Positions 50,219 through 58,585 of a stretch of DNA of 64,000 nucleotides are shown in pieces. The stretch is from JBBQCW01 sp038319025. GTDB lineage: Bacteria > Actinomycetota > Thermoleophilia > Solirubrobacterales > Solirubrobacteraceae. The notes beneath the pieces are model-generated. The model had not been told where the DNA came from. It searched no databases and was given only the letters and a program-made list of their open reading frames with translations. Each line of letters starts with the position of its first letter. Positions within the stretch are counted from its first letter, which is position 1. The position numbers were made by a program, and so were the translations under genes. The stretch is from positions 268,888 through 332,887 of the forward strand of contig JBBQCW010000001.1 of NCBI GenBank assembly GCA_038319025.1, written 5' to 3'.

Positions 50219-51571
50219 GTGCTCATCCTCGCTGTCGTCGCGCTGGAGGTCCCGCTCGCCCTCAGCCTCCGCGATCGTGTGGATGCCGAGGTGCGCTCGG
50301 AAGCGACGGCGCAGACGGGCCTGGTCGCGGCGACCGCCGCCGACCTTCTTACGCCGTTGCGCCCGCGCACACTCCAGCGGCTCGTGGCCTCGACCGCAGG
50401 CTCCGTGCGCGGCCGGGCGATCGTGGTGGATACCGCGGGGTCCGTTGTGGCCGACAGCTCCGTGCCACCCCGTCTCGGGCAGAACTACGGTTCGAGGCCG
50501 GAGGTGGCCGCTGCGCTGCGCGGCGAGCGCACCCAGCGCACGCGACGCAGCTCGGTGCTCGACGCGGAGTTGCTCGCGACGGCGCAGCCGATCATGTTCG
50601 GTGGTCAGGTAGTCGGGGCGGTGCGCATAACGCAGAGCGTCGCCGATGTCCGGGCTGCCGTCCAGCGCACCACCATCGAACTCGTCGCGATCGGCGGTGT
50701 CGTCCTCTTCCTGGGACTGCTCGTGGGCGCGCTCGTGGCGGGATGGATCGCCCGGCCGCTGCGCCGACTGGAGTCGGCGTCCCGCCGAGTTGCCGACGGT
50801 GATCTCGCCGCGCGCGCACCCGTGGAGGGCAGCGCGGAGCAACGAGCGCTGGCCACATCCTTCAACGACATGACGTCGCGAGTAGGCCGACTTCTGGACG
50901 CCCAGCGCGACTTCGTGGCCGACGCTTCCCACCAGTTGCGAACTCCGCTGACGGGATTGCGGTTGCGTATCGGTGAGGCTCGCGCAGCGGAATCGCGTGC
51001 TGCGGCAGACCTTGAGCTGGATGCGGCTGAGCGGGAGATTCATCGGCTGTCTTCGATCGTTGACGAGCTCCTGGTGCTGAGCCGTGCAGGTGAGCGAGAC
51101 GCGCCCGCAGAGGTGTGCCGGCTGGATGTGGCCGCCCGCCGCGCTGTGGCCCGCTGGGCTCCCGCAGCCTCAGAGCACAACGTGGCGGTGGACGTATCGC
51201 TTGGATTTGAGCGCTCGGAGGTGGAGGTGCTGTGCGCGCCCGGGGATCTTGACCGAGCTATCGACGTGCTGGTGGAGAACGCTCTGTTCTACGCGGACGC
51301 CGGGGGCGAGCTCACGATCGCCGTGTTTCCTGACCGTCTGGAGGTGTGGGATCGAGGCCCGGGCATCGACGCTGACGAGTCGGAATCTGTCTTCGAGAGG
51401 TTCCGGCGCGGCGAGGCCGGGCGAACCGGACCCGCTGGGACGGGGTTGGGACTGCCGATCGCGCGCGAACTGGCCCGAGAATGGGGCGGCGAGGCAACCC
51501 TTCGGCCGCGTGTCGGGGGCGGGACCGTCGCCCGGCTCCACTTCCCGGTCTCTGCCGGAGTTCCGTCATGA
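50219..51571 (+). CDS. Sensor histidine kinase
   Basis: A 450-residue membrane kinase. An N-terminal helix, an extracytoplasmic sensor region (about 20-140), a second helix (VVLFLGLLVGALVAGWI) and a HAMP linker precede the HisKA domain. The phosphohistidine is H238 in ADASHQLRTPLTG. The ATPase domain has VENALFYADAGG, DRGPGIDADESE and GTGLGLPIARELA. GTG 50219 cuts into the first hydrophobic helix. In-frame sequence without a stop continues back to about 50180 and would give a fuller helix, but no ATG/GTG/TTG lies there. The true start is therefore uncertain. Confidence 0.9.
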   Translation: MLILAVVALEVPLALSLRDRVDAEVRSEATAQTGLVAATAADLLTPLRPRTLQRLVASTAGSVRGRAIVVDTAGSVVADSSVPPRLGQNYGSRPEVAAALRGERTQRTRRSSVLDAELLATAQPIMFGGQVVGAVRITQSVADVRAAVQRTTIELVAIGGVVLFLGLLVGALVAGWIARPLRRLESASRRVADGDLAARAPVEGSAEQRALATSFNDMTSRVGRLLDAQRDFVADASHQLRTPLTGLRLRIGEARAAESRAAADLELDAAEREIHRLSSIVDELLVLSRAGERDAPAEVCRLDVAARRAVARWAPAASEHNVAVDVSLGFERSEVEVLCAPGDLDRAIDVLVENALFYADAGGELTIAVFPDRLEVWDRGPGIDADESESVFERFRRGEAGRTGPAGTGLGLPIARELAREWGGEATLRPRVGGGTVARLHFPVSAGVPS

Positions 51572-51966
51572 GCGGCGGCTCACGAAGGACGGCTGCAGTT
51601 ATCGCGCTGGCACTGGCGGGGATCGTGCTCGCTGCTGGGCTGGCGGTCCTCACGAGCAACCTCACGGGACAGCACATCGGTCTGTCGTCGGCCCCGCTCG
51701 CCGCCGGCCAGCGTCTCGTGGCACCGCTCGACGCCCGTGTGATGACCACGGCCAGGCCGAAGGCCAAGCGACGCATCGTGGTGCATATTCACACCGTCAC
51801 CGTCACGGTGGCCGCACCGGCGGCCGTGGCCCCGGCCGTGCCGGCGCCGACACCAGCGCCCGCCGCCACGCCGACGTATAAGACGACCCTCGGTCCCAAG
51901 CCCAAGTCGCCCACCAAGACGACGAGCCGGAGCGACGACGGGAAGACGAGATCTGGGGACGATTGA
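51568..51966 (+). CDS. Exported or anchored low-complexity protein
   Basis: A 132-residue protein coupled to the kinase by an ATGA overlap. An N-terminal helix (TAAVIALALAGIVLAAGLAV) is followed by a short domain, then a basic beta-branched strip (KRRIVVHIHTVTVTV), an Ala/Pro-rich linker and a polar tail ending RSGDD. The layout mirrors the reverse-strand proteins at 48867-49331 and 48416-48874, even to the final Asp-Asp. The function is unknown. It may be an accessory or target of the two-component system (inferred). Confidence 0.62.
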   Translation: MSGGSRRTAAVIALALAGIVLAAGLAVLTSNLTGQHIGLSSAPLAAGQRLVAPLDARVMTTARPKAKRRIVVHIHTVTVTVAAPAAVAPAVPAPTPAPAATPTYKTTLGPKPKSPTKTTSRSDDGKTRSGDD

Positions 51967-51980
51967 GTCGTTCGGGCCGC

Positions 51981-53714
51981 TCAGCGGTGCACGCGAACGG
52001 CGACGGTCTTCGTCCCCGTGTTCCCGGAGGCGTCCAGGGCGGCCGCCGTCAGCGTCAGGGCGATGCCCTTCTTCGTGGAGGCTTTAAGCAGTGCACGGCG
52101 TGCGGAGGCGGTGAGCCGCAGGCTGATCGTGGCCGACGCGCCGCCGCGGAGGTTGAACGTGCCTTTGGCCGCCGTCGTCGGCTTCTTCGCGGCCGTCTTG
52201 AGCGTCAGCGTTCCGAAGAGGCAGCCTGGCTTCTCGCTCGCGGGGCATGTCACTCTCACACTGACCGAGCGGCGATGGCTCGCCTTTGGCTGGGTGGTAA
52301 GCGTGAGGATCGGGCCGGTCGTGTCGGGCGCGATCACCACGGGCGGCGTGCCGTCTGGCGGCGTGCCGACCGGCGGCAGATCCGTTCCGGGCGCGCCCAC
52401 GGGGAGCGCGGCGCGGGTCACGTTCTCGCAGTCGGCAGCGACGTTGTCGTAGGGGTCGGCGGTGACGGTGTCGGTGCCGTCCCCGCAGGTGATGGCGTCG
52501 GTGGCACCATCGACAGCCTGGATCGTGTCGTCGCCCGCGCCGCCGTTGATCGCGTCGGCGCCGCCGTTGCCGGTCAGGAGGTCGTTGCCCGGCCCGCCAT
52601 CGAGTGTGTTGGCGCCTTCGTCGCCGGCCAGAAGGTCACCGGCACTGCCGCCCACCAAATGCTCGACGTCGGAGAGAACGTTGTCGCCTTCGCCCGCTTC
52701 ACCGTCGTTGGCGACATTGTCCAAAGTGACGGCGACCGGATTGGTCCGCGACGCGTAGGTCGCCGTGTCGAGGCCGTCGCCACCGGAGAGAAAGTCGGCG
52801 CCCTTCCCGCCGTCCAGCGTGTCGTCGCCGCTACCGGTCGTGCCAACCGCGCTGCCGCCGTAGAGGACGTCGCCACCGGTGCCGCCGTTGAGGGTGTCGT
52901 TGCCGCCTCTGCCCTCGATCGTGATGTTGGTGCTGACCGTGCTGATGGAGTCGCCCGCGCTGCCGCCCTTGACCAGCTCGACGTTGCGCACGTCGTCCTG
53001 CTCGCCCGCCTCGCCGTCGTTCTTGGCGGGACCGGAAGTGTCCACGGTGATGGTCAGCGGCCCGGTTCGCTGAGAGTAGTCAACGGAGTCGATACCGAAG
53101 CCGCCATCGAGCAGGTCGCGGCCGCCTCCCGAGGTGGCGCCGTTGATACCTGCGCCCAGGACGCCGCCGTCCAGCGTGTCGTTGCCGGCCTCACCGAACA
53201 TCTTGTCGTCACCGCCGCTGCCGCCGGGGCCGCTCTCGTCGGCGAGTGTGTCGTTGCCGGTGCCGGCGTGCAGCGTGTCATTCCCGGCGTTCCCGATCAG
53301 GGCGTCATCACCTGAACCGGCCATCAGGTCGTCGGGGCCCGCGCCACCGACGAGCACGAGCGGGATCACCGCGCTAGCCATGTTCACCACGTCGGTGCCA
53401 CCGCCGGCCGAAACGAACACGTCAGGGATCTGGCCGAGGCATTCTACGAGCAGGATGCCCGCGTGACAGGGGGGTGAGTAGGACATGTGGAGGGTGTTGA
53501 TCCCCGGTCCCGTGTCCTTGAAGTACACCTGATTGTTCGGGCCCGGATCGAGACCCATGGCGTAGATGTCGTTGTCGCCGTAGCTGTCACCGATGAAGAT
53601 TGACCCGGTGCCGCTCTGGATGACGTCGAGGCCGGCCTGGGCAGGCCCGGCCACGACCAGGGTCGCAAATGTCGCGAGCAGGACGGTCCGGGCGAGCACG
53701 GCGCGGGAGGGCAT
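51981..53714 (-). CDS. Secreted calcium-binding RTX-repeat protein
   Basis: A 577-residue exported protein. A signal peptide (ARTVLLATFATLVVAGPAQA) is followed by a unique region, then blocks of RTX nonapeptides from about 125 to 430, such as GGAGPDDLMAGSGDD, NAGNDTLHAGTGNDTL and GGPGNDLLTGNGGAD. These bind calcium in a beta-roll. A Pro-rich linker (about 450-480) leads to a C-terminal beta domain with a Cys pair (VTCPASEKPGCLFG). No catalytic domain is seen, so it may be a surface or matrix protein. TACCTT ends 6 nt before ATG 53714. Type I secretion genes are not nearby; Sec export is implied by the signal peptide. Confidence 0.85.
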   Translation of the reverse strand: MPSRAVLARTVLLATFATLVVAGPAQAGLDVIQSGTGSIFIGDSYGDNDIYAMGLDPGPNNQVYFKDTGPGINTLHMSYSPPCHAGILLVECLGQIPDVFVSAGGGTDVVNMASAVIPLVLVGGAGPDDLMAGSGDDALIGNAGNDTLHAGTGNDTLADESGPGGSGGDDKMFGEAGNDTLDGGVLGAGINGATSGGGRDLLDGGFGIDSVDYSQRTGPLTITVDTSGPAKNDGEAGEQDDVRNVELVKGGSAGDSISTVSTNITIEGRGGNDTLNGGTGGDVLYGGSAVGTTGSGDDTLDGGKGADFLSGGDGLDTATYASRTNPVAVTLDNVANDGEAGEGDNVLSDVEHLVGGSAGDLLAGDEGANTLDGGPGNDLLTGNGGADAINGGAGDDTIQAVDGATDAITCGDGTDTVTADPYDNVAADCENVTRAALPVGAPGTDLPPVGTPPDGTPPVVIAPDTTGPILTLTTQPKASHRRSVSVRVTCPASEKPGCLFGTLTLKTAAKKPTTAAKGTFNLRGGASATISLRLTASARRALLKASTKKGIALTLTAAALDASGNTGTKTVAVRVHR

Positions 53715-53720
53715 AGTTCG

Positions 53721-53726
53721 AAGGTA
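53721..53726 (-). promoter_or_regulatory. Candidate -10 element of the RTX gene (TACCTT)
   Basis: TACCTT on the reverse strand ends 6 nt before ATG 53714. It favours this ATG over the one seven codons upstream. Confidence 0.48.
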
Positions 53727-53791
53727 GCGGCACACGGACGCGATTCGGGCCGCACGGGCATCTGTGACACCGATTCGAGACCTCCGCCGGA

Positions 53792-53797
53792 TAGGCT
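53792..53797 (+). promoter_or_regulatory. Candidate -10 element of the efflux MFS gene (TAGGCT)
   Basis: TAGGCT ends 10 nt before ATG 53808. Confidence 0.4.
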
Positions 53798-53807
53798 GGC
53801 CGCGCTA

Positions 53808-55448
53808 ATGCGCAAATGGATCCCTCTCGCCATGCTCGCCTCGGCCCAGTTCGTGATGGTGCTCGACACCAGCGTCATGAACGTGGCGATCACCCAGATC
53901 GTCGAGGACCTCAATACGACGGTGCAGGGCGTGCAGACGGCGATCACGCTCTACACGCTCGTGATGGCGGCGTTCATGCTTCTCGGGGCCAAGTTCGGGG
54001 ACATTCTGGGCCGCAACCGCGCGTTCGTGATCGGCCTCGGGATTTACGGTCTCGGCTCGCTGACGACGGCGCTGAGCCCGAACCTCAGCGTTCTCCTGGT
54101 CGGCTGGTCGGGGATTGAGGGATTCGGCGCCGTACTGGTGATCCCCGCGATCGCGGCTCTTACCGCGGCCAGCTACAAGGGTCGGGAACGCGCGATGGCC
54201 TACGCCCTCTTGGGCGGTGTCTCGGCCATAGCGGTCGCGGCAGGCCCGCTGATCGGCGGTTGGGTGACGACGGAGTTCTCCTGGCGATACGTGTTCGCGG
54301 GGGAGACGGTCGTCGTCATTGTCATCCTGCTGCTCCGCAACCAGATCCCGCGCGCCCTGGCGGCCGCGCGGCGCCCGCATCTTGACGGCGTCGGCGTGCT
54401 GCTCTCGGCGAGCGGGCTGGGTCTGATCGTGTTCGCAATCCTGCGCAGCAGCGTCTGGGGGTTCGTCAAGCCGCGCAATCCGCCGACGATCAACGGCAAT
54501 GAGGTCACCCCGCTGGGCTTCTCGCCGACGCCGTTTCTGGTCCTCGCCGGCTTCGGGTTGTTGTGGGGGTTCGTCACCTGGGAGCGGCGGCGCGCGCGCC
54601 TCGGGCAAGACCAATTGCTCGACACCACGATGCTTCGGGTGAAGCAGTTGCGTTCGGGTCTCGCGTCGATGCTCGGAATGCAACTCGTGCTCATGGGCAC
54701 GTTCTTCGTTCTCCCGGTGTACTTGCAAATCGTGCTCGGCCTCGACGCGTTCGAGACGGGCAAGCGCCTGCTGCCGATGTCGCTGTCGATGCTCGCGTTC
54801 GCGCTCCTCGGACCCAGGATTGCTTCCCGTCGCTCACCGCGGACGGTGGCTCAGGCCGGGCTCGTCTCGGTCAGCATCGGTGCGTGCGTGATGCTCGGCA
54901 CGCTGGATGTCGAACTGAACGACACCGGCTTAAAGATCGCCCTGGGGTTCATCGGTGCTGGTGCGGGCCTGCTCGCCTCGCAGCTGGGGAACGTGATCAT
55001 GTCGTCGGTCCCGCCGGAGAACACGAGTGAAGGCGGCGGCCTTCAGGGCACCGCGCAGAACCTGGGGGCCTCACTTGGTACGGCACTGATCGGTGCGGTG
55101 CTGCTCGCCTCGCTCGCCACCGGATTTTCCACGCGGGTGGCGAACAACCCGGACATTCCGGCCGCGACCCGCGATGCGATCGTGGCGACCGCCGGGGGCA
55201 CCGGTGTCGACATCGTCCCCGTCGACACCGTTGAGAAGGAGGCGCTCGACGCGGGCCTGACGCAGTCCGAGGCTACCGCCGTCGCTTCGGACTACGGCGA
55301 TGCGCAGCTGGAAGCCCTGCGGCTCGCGCTCGGTGCCGTTGCTTTGGCGGCGCTGCTGTCGCTCGCCTTCACGACGCACCTACCCACGCGTGCGCTGGAA
55401 GCCACGGACGGCGGGGCGACGGAGCCGCCGGCGGCTGAGCCGGCCTGA
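53808..55448 (+). CDS. MFS efflux transporter, DHA2 (EmrB/QacA) type
   Basis: A 546-residue carrier with about 14 predicted helices. The first helix has FVMVLDTSVMNVAITQIVED, the motif-D-like hallmark of EmrB/QacA drug-proton antiporters. Motif A follows in GAKFGDILGRNRAFVIG, and the helix-5 antiporter region in AGPLIGGWVTTEFSWRYVF. The last part holds ENTSEGGGLQGTAQNLGASL, then a soluble loop and a Pro/Glu-rich tail. Substrates are unknown; relatives export quaternary ammonium compounds and antibiotics. A hairpin with a T4 run ends the unit at 55491-55509. Confidence 0.88.
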   Translation: MRKWIPLAMLASAQFVMVLDTSVMNVAITQIVEDLNTTVQGVQTAITLYTLVMAAFMLLGAKFGDILGRNRAFVIGLGIYGLGSLTTALSPNLSVLLVGWSGIEGFGAVLVIPAIAALTAASYKGRERAMAYALLGGVSAIAVAAGPLIGGWVTTEFSWRYVFAGETVVVIVILLLRNQIPRALAAARRPHLDGVGVLLSASGLGLIVFAILRSSVWGFVKPRNPPTINGNEVTPLGFSPTPFLVLAGFGLLWGFVTWERRRARLGQDQLLDTTMLRVKQLRSGLASMLGMQLVLMGTFFVLPVYLQIVLGLDAFETGKRLLPMSLSMLAFALLGPRIASRRSPRTVAQAGLVSVSIGACVMLGTLDVELNDTGLKIALGFIGAGAGLLASQLGNVIMSSVPPENTSEGGGLQGTAQNLGASLGTALIGAVLLASLATGFSTRVANNPDIPAATRDAIVATAGGTGVDIVPVDTVEKEALDAGLTQSEATAVASDYGDAQLEALRLALGAVALAALLSLAFTTHLPTRALEATDGGATEPPAAEPA

Positions 55449-55490
55449 AGCTGACCGGGGGCCGAGGCTTCTGCGCGATGGCCTAAATAC

Positions 55491-55509
55491 GGGCTGTGAG
55501 AGCCCTTTT
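55491..55509 (+). terminator. Intrinsic terminator of the efflux MFS gene
   Basis: GGGCT (55491-55495) pairs with AGCCC (55501-55505) around GTGAG and is followed by TTTT. The stem is short. The rest of 55449-55733 holds tRNA-Arg and the amidase promoter. Confidence 0.5.
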
Positions 55510-55557
55510 CTCGCCCAGGCAGGTTCCACGCGCCCGGACCCCTGACCAGAAACCAAG

Positions 55558-55630
55558 CGCGCCCGGCAAGATTCGAACTTGCGACCTCCCGCTCCGGAGG
55601 CGGGCGCTCTATCCACTGAGCTACGGGCGC
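55558..55630 (-). tRNA. tRNA-Arg (CCG)
   Basis: A 73-nt cloverleaf on the reverse strand. Acceptor arms GCGCCCG and CGGGCGC pair fully. The anticodon arm is CCCGC-CTCCGGA-GCGGG with anticodon CCG, and the T-arm contains TTCGAAT. No CCA is encoded. Confidence 0.95.
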
Positions 55631-55721
55631 TGGGCCTGGCGATCATCGCACGGAAGCTGGCGAACTGGTCGTCACGCCACGCGCACCGTGCGACAGACCA
55701 CACAGCGAAGGCACGCGCCGA

Positions 55722-55727
55722 TATCGT
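55722..55727 (+). promoter_or_regulatory. Candidate -10 element of the amidase gene (TATCGT)
   Basis: TATCGT ends 6 nt before ATG 55734. Confidence 0.45.
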
Positions 55728-55733
55728 CGCGGG

Positions 55734-57155
55734 ATGAGCAATCTTGGTCCGTCCTCCTCCGCCCTCGACCTGGCCCAGGCGCTGCGGGCTCGCGAGCTGT
55801 CGGCCGTCGAACTGCTTGATGCCTGCCTGGCCGCGGTGGACGAACACAATCCGACGTTGAATGCCGTGATCTGGCGCGACGACGAAGCGGCGCGCGACGG
55901 TGCCCGAGACGCGGACGCACGTCGGGCCGCCGGAGAAGATGCACCGTTCCTGGGCGTGCCGATTCCGATCAAGGACCTCACGCCAGTGGCCGGTTGGCCG
56001 GTGACCTACGGCTCCAACGGTGCCCCCGAAGGGCCGAGCGCCGAGAGCGAACTGATCGTCGACGCACTGGTTCGCGCCGGCTTCGTGCTGTGCGGGCGCA
56101 CCAACACCCCTGAGTTCGGGCCCATCACGGCGGCGGAGAACACGCGCTACGGCATCACCCGAAATCCATGGGACACGAACCGCTCCGCCGGTGGCTCCTC
56201 GGGCGGTGCCTCGTCAGCGGTCGCGGGCGGGATGTTCCCGATCGCCCACGCGAACGACGGCGGCGGCTCCATTCGTATCCCCGCCGCCTACACCGGTCTC
56301 GTCGGCTTCAAGGGCAGCCGTGGCCGCGTGCCGCGATTGGCGCAGAGCTGGCTCGGTGCCGTCGTCGAGGGGGCCGTCACGCGGACGGTCGCCGACGCGG
56401 CGGCGATGCTGGATCTCGCCTGCGGCCCCGATCCGCTGTGCTGGTACAACGCCCCGGCTCCGGGGCGGCCATTCGTCGAGGAGGTCGGTGCTGATCCAGG
56501 TCGGCTGCGTATCGGCCTGATGGCTCAGGCGCCGCTCGGCATACCGACTGACCCTGCGTGCGTCGAAGCCGCACTCGCAACGGCAGCGCTGCTGGCCGAC
56601 CTCGGGCACGAGATCGTCGAGGTGGAGGTGCCGACCGTGTCCGCGGAGCTGATCCCGCCGTTCATCGTGCTGACCAACGGCGGGCTGGCCGACTACGACG
56701 GCGTCGACTGGTCGCAGACCGAGCCGCACATCCGCCACGCGCATGAGGCCGCGACCAGCACCTACAGCGCCTACGACTACGTCGTCGCCGCCCGACAGCT
56801 CGAACTCCTCTCGCGCCAAGAGGTAGCGCGTTGGGGCCGTGACTTCGACGTGCTGCTGACGCCGACTTCGGCGATTCTCCCGCCGGTCGCCGGATCGATC
56901 CTGGCCGCACAGCACGCGGCGCCCGATCAGCCGGTGCCCGACGTGGTGGGCAGCGTTTCGTTCACCGCATTTGGCAACGTCACCGGGCTGCCGGCCGTTT
57001 CGCTGCCTCTGCATTGGACGGCGGAGGACGTGCCCGTCGGAGTTCAGCTGACCGCTGGGCCGTTCGCTGACGCCCAGCTCTTGCAGCTGAGCGCCCAAAT
57101 CGAACAGGCCCGTCCCTGGGCCGACCGTCGCCCGGCGCTGCTCGGGGCCGTCTAG
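55734..57155 (+). CDS. Amidase-signature family amidase
   Basis: A 473-residue amidase-signature hydrolase. The catalytic lysine lies in VPIPIKDLTPV. The two serines of the Ser-cisSer-Lys triad are in RSAGGSSGGASSAVAGG and NDGGGSIRIPA, followed by GLVGFKGSRGRVPR. It hydrolyses carboxamides; the substrate cannot be told. It is not the GatA subunit by context, since no gatB/gatC is present. The stop shares CTAG with the convergent mscL stop. Confidence 0.9.
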   Translation: MSNLGPSSSALDLAQALRARELSAVELLDACLAAVDEHNPTLNAVIWRDDEAARDGARDADARRAAGEDAPFLGVPIPIKDLTPVAGWPVTYGSNGAPEGPSAESELIVDALVRAGFVLCGRTNTPEFGPITAAENTRYGITRNPWDTNRSAGGSSGGASSAVAGGMFPIAHANDGGGSIRIPAAYTGLVGFKGSRGRVPRLAQSWLGAVVEGAVTRTVADAAAMLDLACGPDPLCWYNAPAPGRPFVEEVGADPGRLRIGLMAQAPLGIPTDPACVEAALATAALLADLGHEIVEVEVPTVSAELIPPFIVLTNGGLADYDGVDWSQTEPHIRHAHEAATSTYSAYDYVVAARQLELLSRQEVARWGRDFDVLLTPTSAILPPVAGSILAAQHAAPDQPVPDVVGSVSFTAFGNVTGLPAVSLPLHWTAEDVPVGVQLTAGPFADAQLLQLSAQIEQARPWADRRPALLGAV

Positions 57156-57541
57156 GAGCCGGTACCGCGGCCCGCGGCCAGCAGGTCGCGAATCTCTCCC
57201 AGCAAGACCTCTTCACCGCTGCGGCCGTCCTCGTCAGGCGTCACTCCCCGCCGCGCGTTTACGGCGTCGATGGGCTTGACGACGAAGAAGAAGATGGCCG
57301 CCGCAACGGATACGAAAGCGATCAGCGCGTTCAGGAACGACCCGTATTTGAATACCGAATTGTTGATCGTGAACGAAAGGTTCGAGAAATCGGGCTTGCC
57401 GATGACGGCGGCGACGATCGGGGTCAGCAGGTCCGCGACCAGGGCGGTGACGAGCATGCCGAACGCCGCGCCGATCACCACCGCGACGGCCAGATCGACG
57501 ATGTTCCCGCGCAGCAGGAACGTCTTGAACTCCTTGAGCAT
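57152..57541 (-). CDS. mscL: Large-conductance mechanosensitive channel MscL
   Basis: A 129-residue channel that opens under membrane tension to release solutes. It starts MLKEFKTFLLRGNIVDLAV. The first helix AVAVVIGAAFGMLVTALVAD contains the gate, and the second helix is ALIAFVSVAAAIFFFVV, followed by a charged cytosolic helix (GEEVLLGEIRDLLAA). Length and order match the family. ATG 57541 has AAAGG about 9 nt upstream; a much longer frame running through rnz is spurious. It is convergent with the amidase (CTAG overlap). Confidence 0.95.
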   Translation of the reverse strand: MLKEFKTFLLRGNIVDLAVAVVIGAAFGMLVTALVADLLTPIVAAVIGKPDFSNLSFTINNSVFKYGSFLNALIAFVSVAAAIFFFVVKPIDAVNARRGVTPDEDGRSGEEVLLGEIRDLLAAGRGTGS

Positions 57542-57600
57542 CTGGCGGGCCTTTCGTGGGGGGATTTCGCACCCGACGATACCTCCGCTCGCCCGGTCGT

Positions 57601-57606
57601 TACCCT
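57601..57606 (+). promoter_or_regulatory. Candidate -10 element of rnz (TACCCT)
   Basis: TACCCT ends 7 nt before GTG 57614. Confidence 0.42.
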
Positions 57607-57613
57607 CGCGGCG

Positions 57614-58585
57614 GTGGATCTGTCGCTCTTCTTCGCCGGGACCGGAGGCTCCGTCCCGACCGCGCGCCGCGGCCTGCCCGCGCTCCTGGCCCGCCGCGGG
57701 GGGGAATCGCTGCTGTTCGACTGCGGTGAGGGGACCCAGCGCCAACTGATCCGCAGCGTCGGGCTGGTGGATCTGGATCGCATCTTCCTGACGCACTTCC
57801 ACGCCGACCACTGGCTCGGGCTCCCGGGGATGCTCAAGTCGTTCGACCTGCGTGATCGCACCGCGCCGTTGAAGGTGTACGGGCCACCTGGGGTGGGTCG
57901 GCTGCTCGATCAGGCCCGGTTCATCTACGGAAAGCTGGGCTACTCGTTCACCGTGCAGGAGCTGGAGGCAGGGGACACCGTGGCCGGGGATGGCTACGAG
58001 GTACAGGCGTTCAACGTGCGTCACCGGGGCACCGCCTTCGGGTACGCGATCGTCGAGGAGGACCGCCCTGGGCGGTTCGATGCGGAGTTGGCGCAGTCGC
58101 GCGGGGTAACGCCGGGCCCGGACTTCGGTCGGCTGCAGCGTGGTGAGACAGTGGCCGGTGTTTCCCCCGACGAGGTGCTCGGGCCGGCGCGGGCCGGGCG
58201 CAAAGTGGTGCTTTCGGGGGACACCTCGCCGTGCGAGATGGTGCAGGTCGCCGCCCATGACGCCGATCTGCTCATTCACGAGGCGACCTTCCTGGATGCC
58301 GAACGCGCTCGGGCCGCGCAGACCGGGCACACCACGGCGCGACAGGCGGCCGAGCTGGCGGCCGAAGCGGGGGTGAGGATGCTCGCGCTGACCCACGTAT
58401 CCACTCGCTACATCTACGCCCGCGACGGCTCGCATCCGATCCTGGACGAGGCCCGCGAGGTATTCGATCGCACCATCCTGCCCCGCGACTTCGACGCGAT
58501 CGACGTGCCCTTTCCCGAACGGGGTGACCCAGAGTGGGTTCGCTCCTCTGACCGTCGCGACGCTGGGCCTGCGGTGACCACATGA
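57614..58585 (+). CDS. rnz: Ribonuclease Z
   Basis: A 323-residue MBL-fold endonuclease that trims tRNA 3' ends. This matters here because the tRNAs in the window lack encoded CCA. The zinc motif is H61, H63, D65 and H66 in THFHADHWLGLPGM. Later ligands are in FNVRHRGTAFGYAI, VVLSGDTSPCEM and LALTHVSTRY, with HEATF as the RNase Z signature. The start is GTG 57614. Its stop overlaps the PASTA gene (ATGA). Confidence 0.92.
   Translation: MDLSLFFAGTGGSVPTARRGLPALLARRGGESLLFDCGEGTQRQLIRSVGLVDLDRIFLTHFHADHWLGLPGMLKSFDLRDRTAPLKVYGPPGVGRLLDQARFIYGKLGYSFTVQELEAGDTVAGDGYEVQAFNVRHRGTAFGYAIVEEDRPGRFDAELAQSRGVTPGPDFGRLQRGETVAGVSPDEVLGPARAGRKVVLSGDTSPCEMVQVAAHDADLLIHEATFLDAERARAAQTGHTTARQAAELAAEAGVRMLALTHVSTRYIYARDGSHPILDEAREVFDRTILPRDFDAIDVPFPERGDPEWVRSSDRRDAGPAVTT

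Noticed and set aside
55734..57155. GatA subunit of the tRNA amidotransferase
   Set aside because: The catalytic triad is shared by all amidase-signature enzymes, and no gatB or gatC is adjacent; a general amidase is the safer call.
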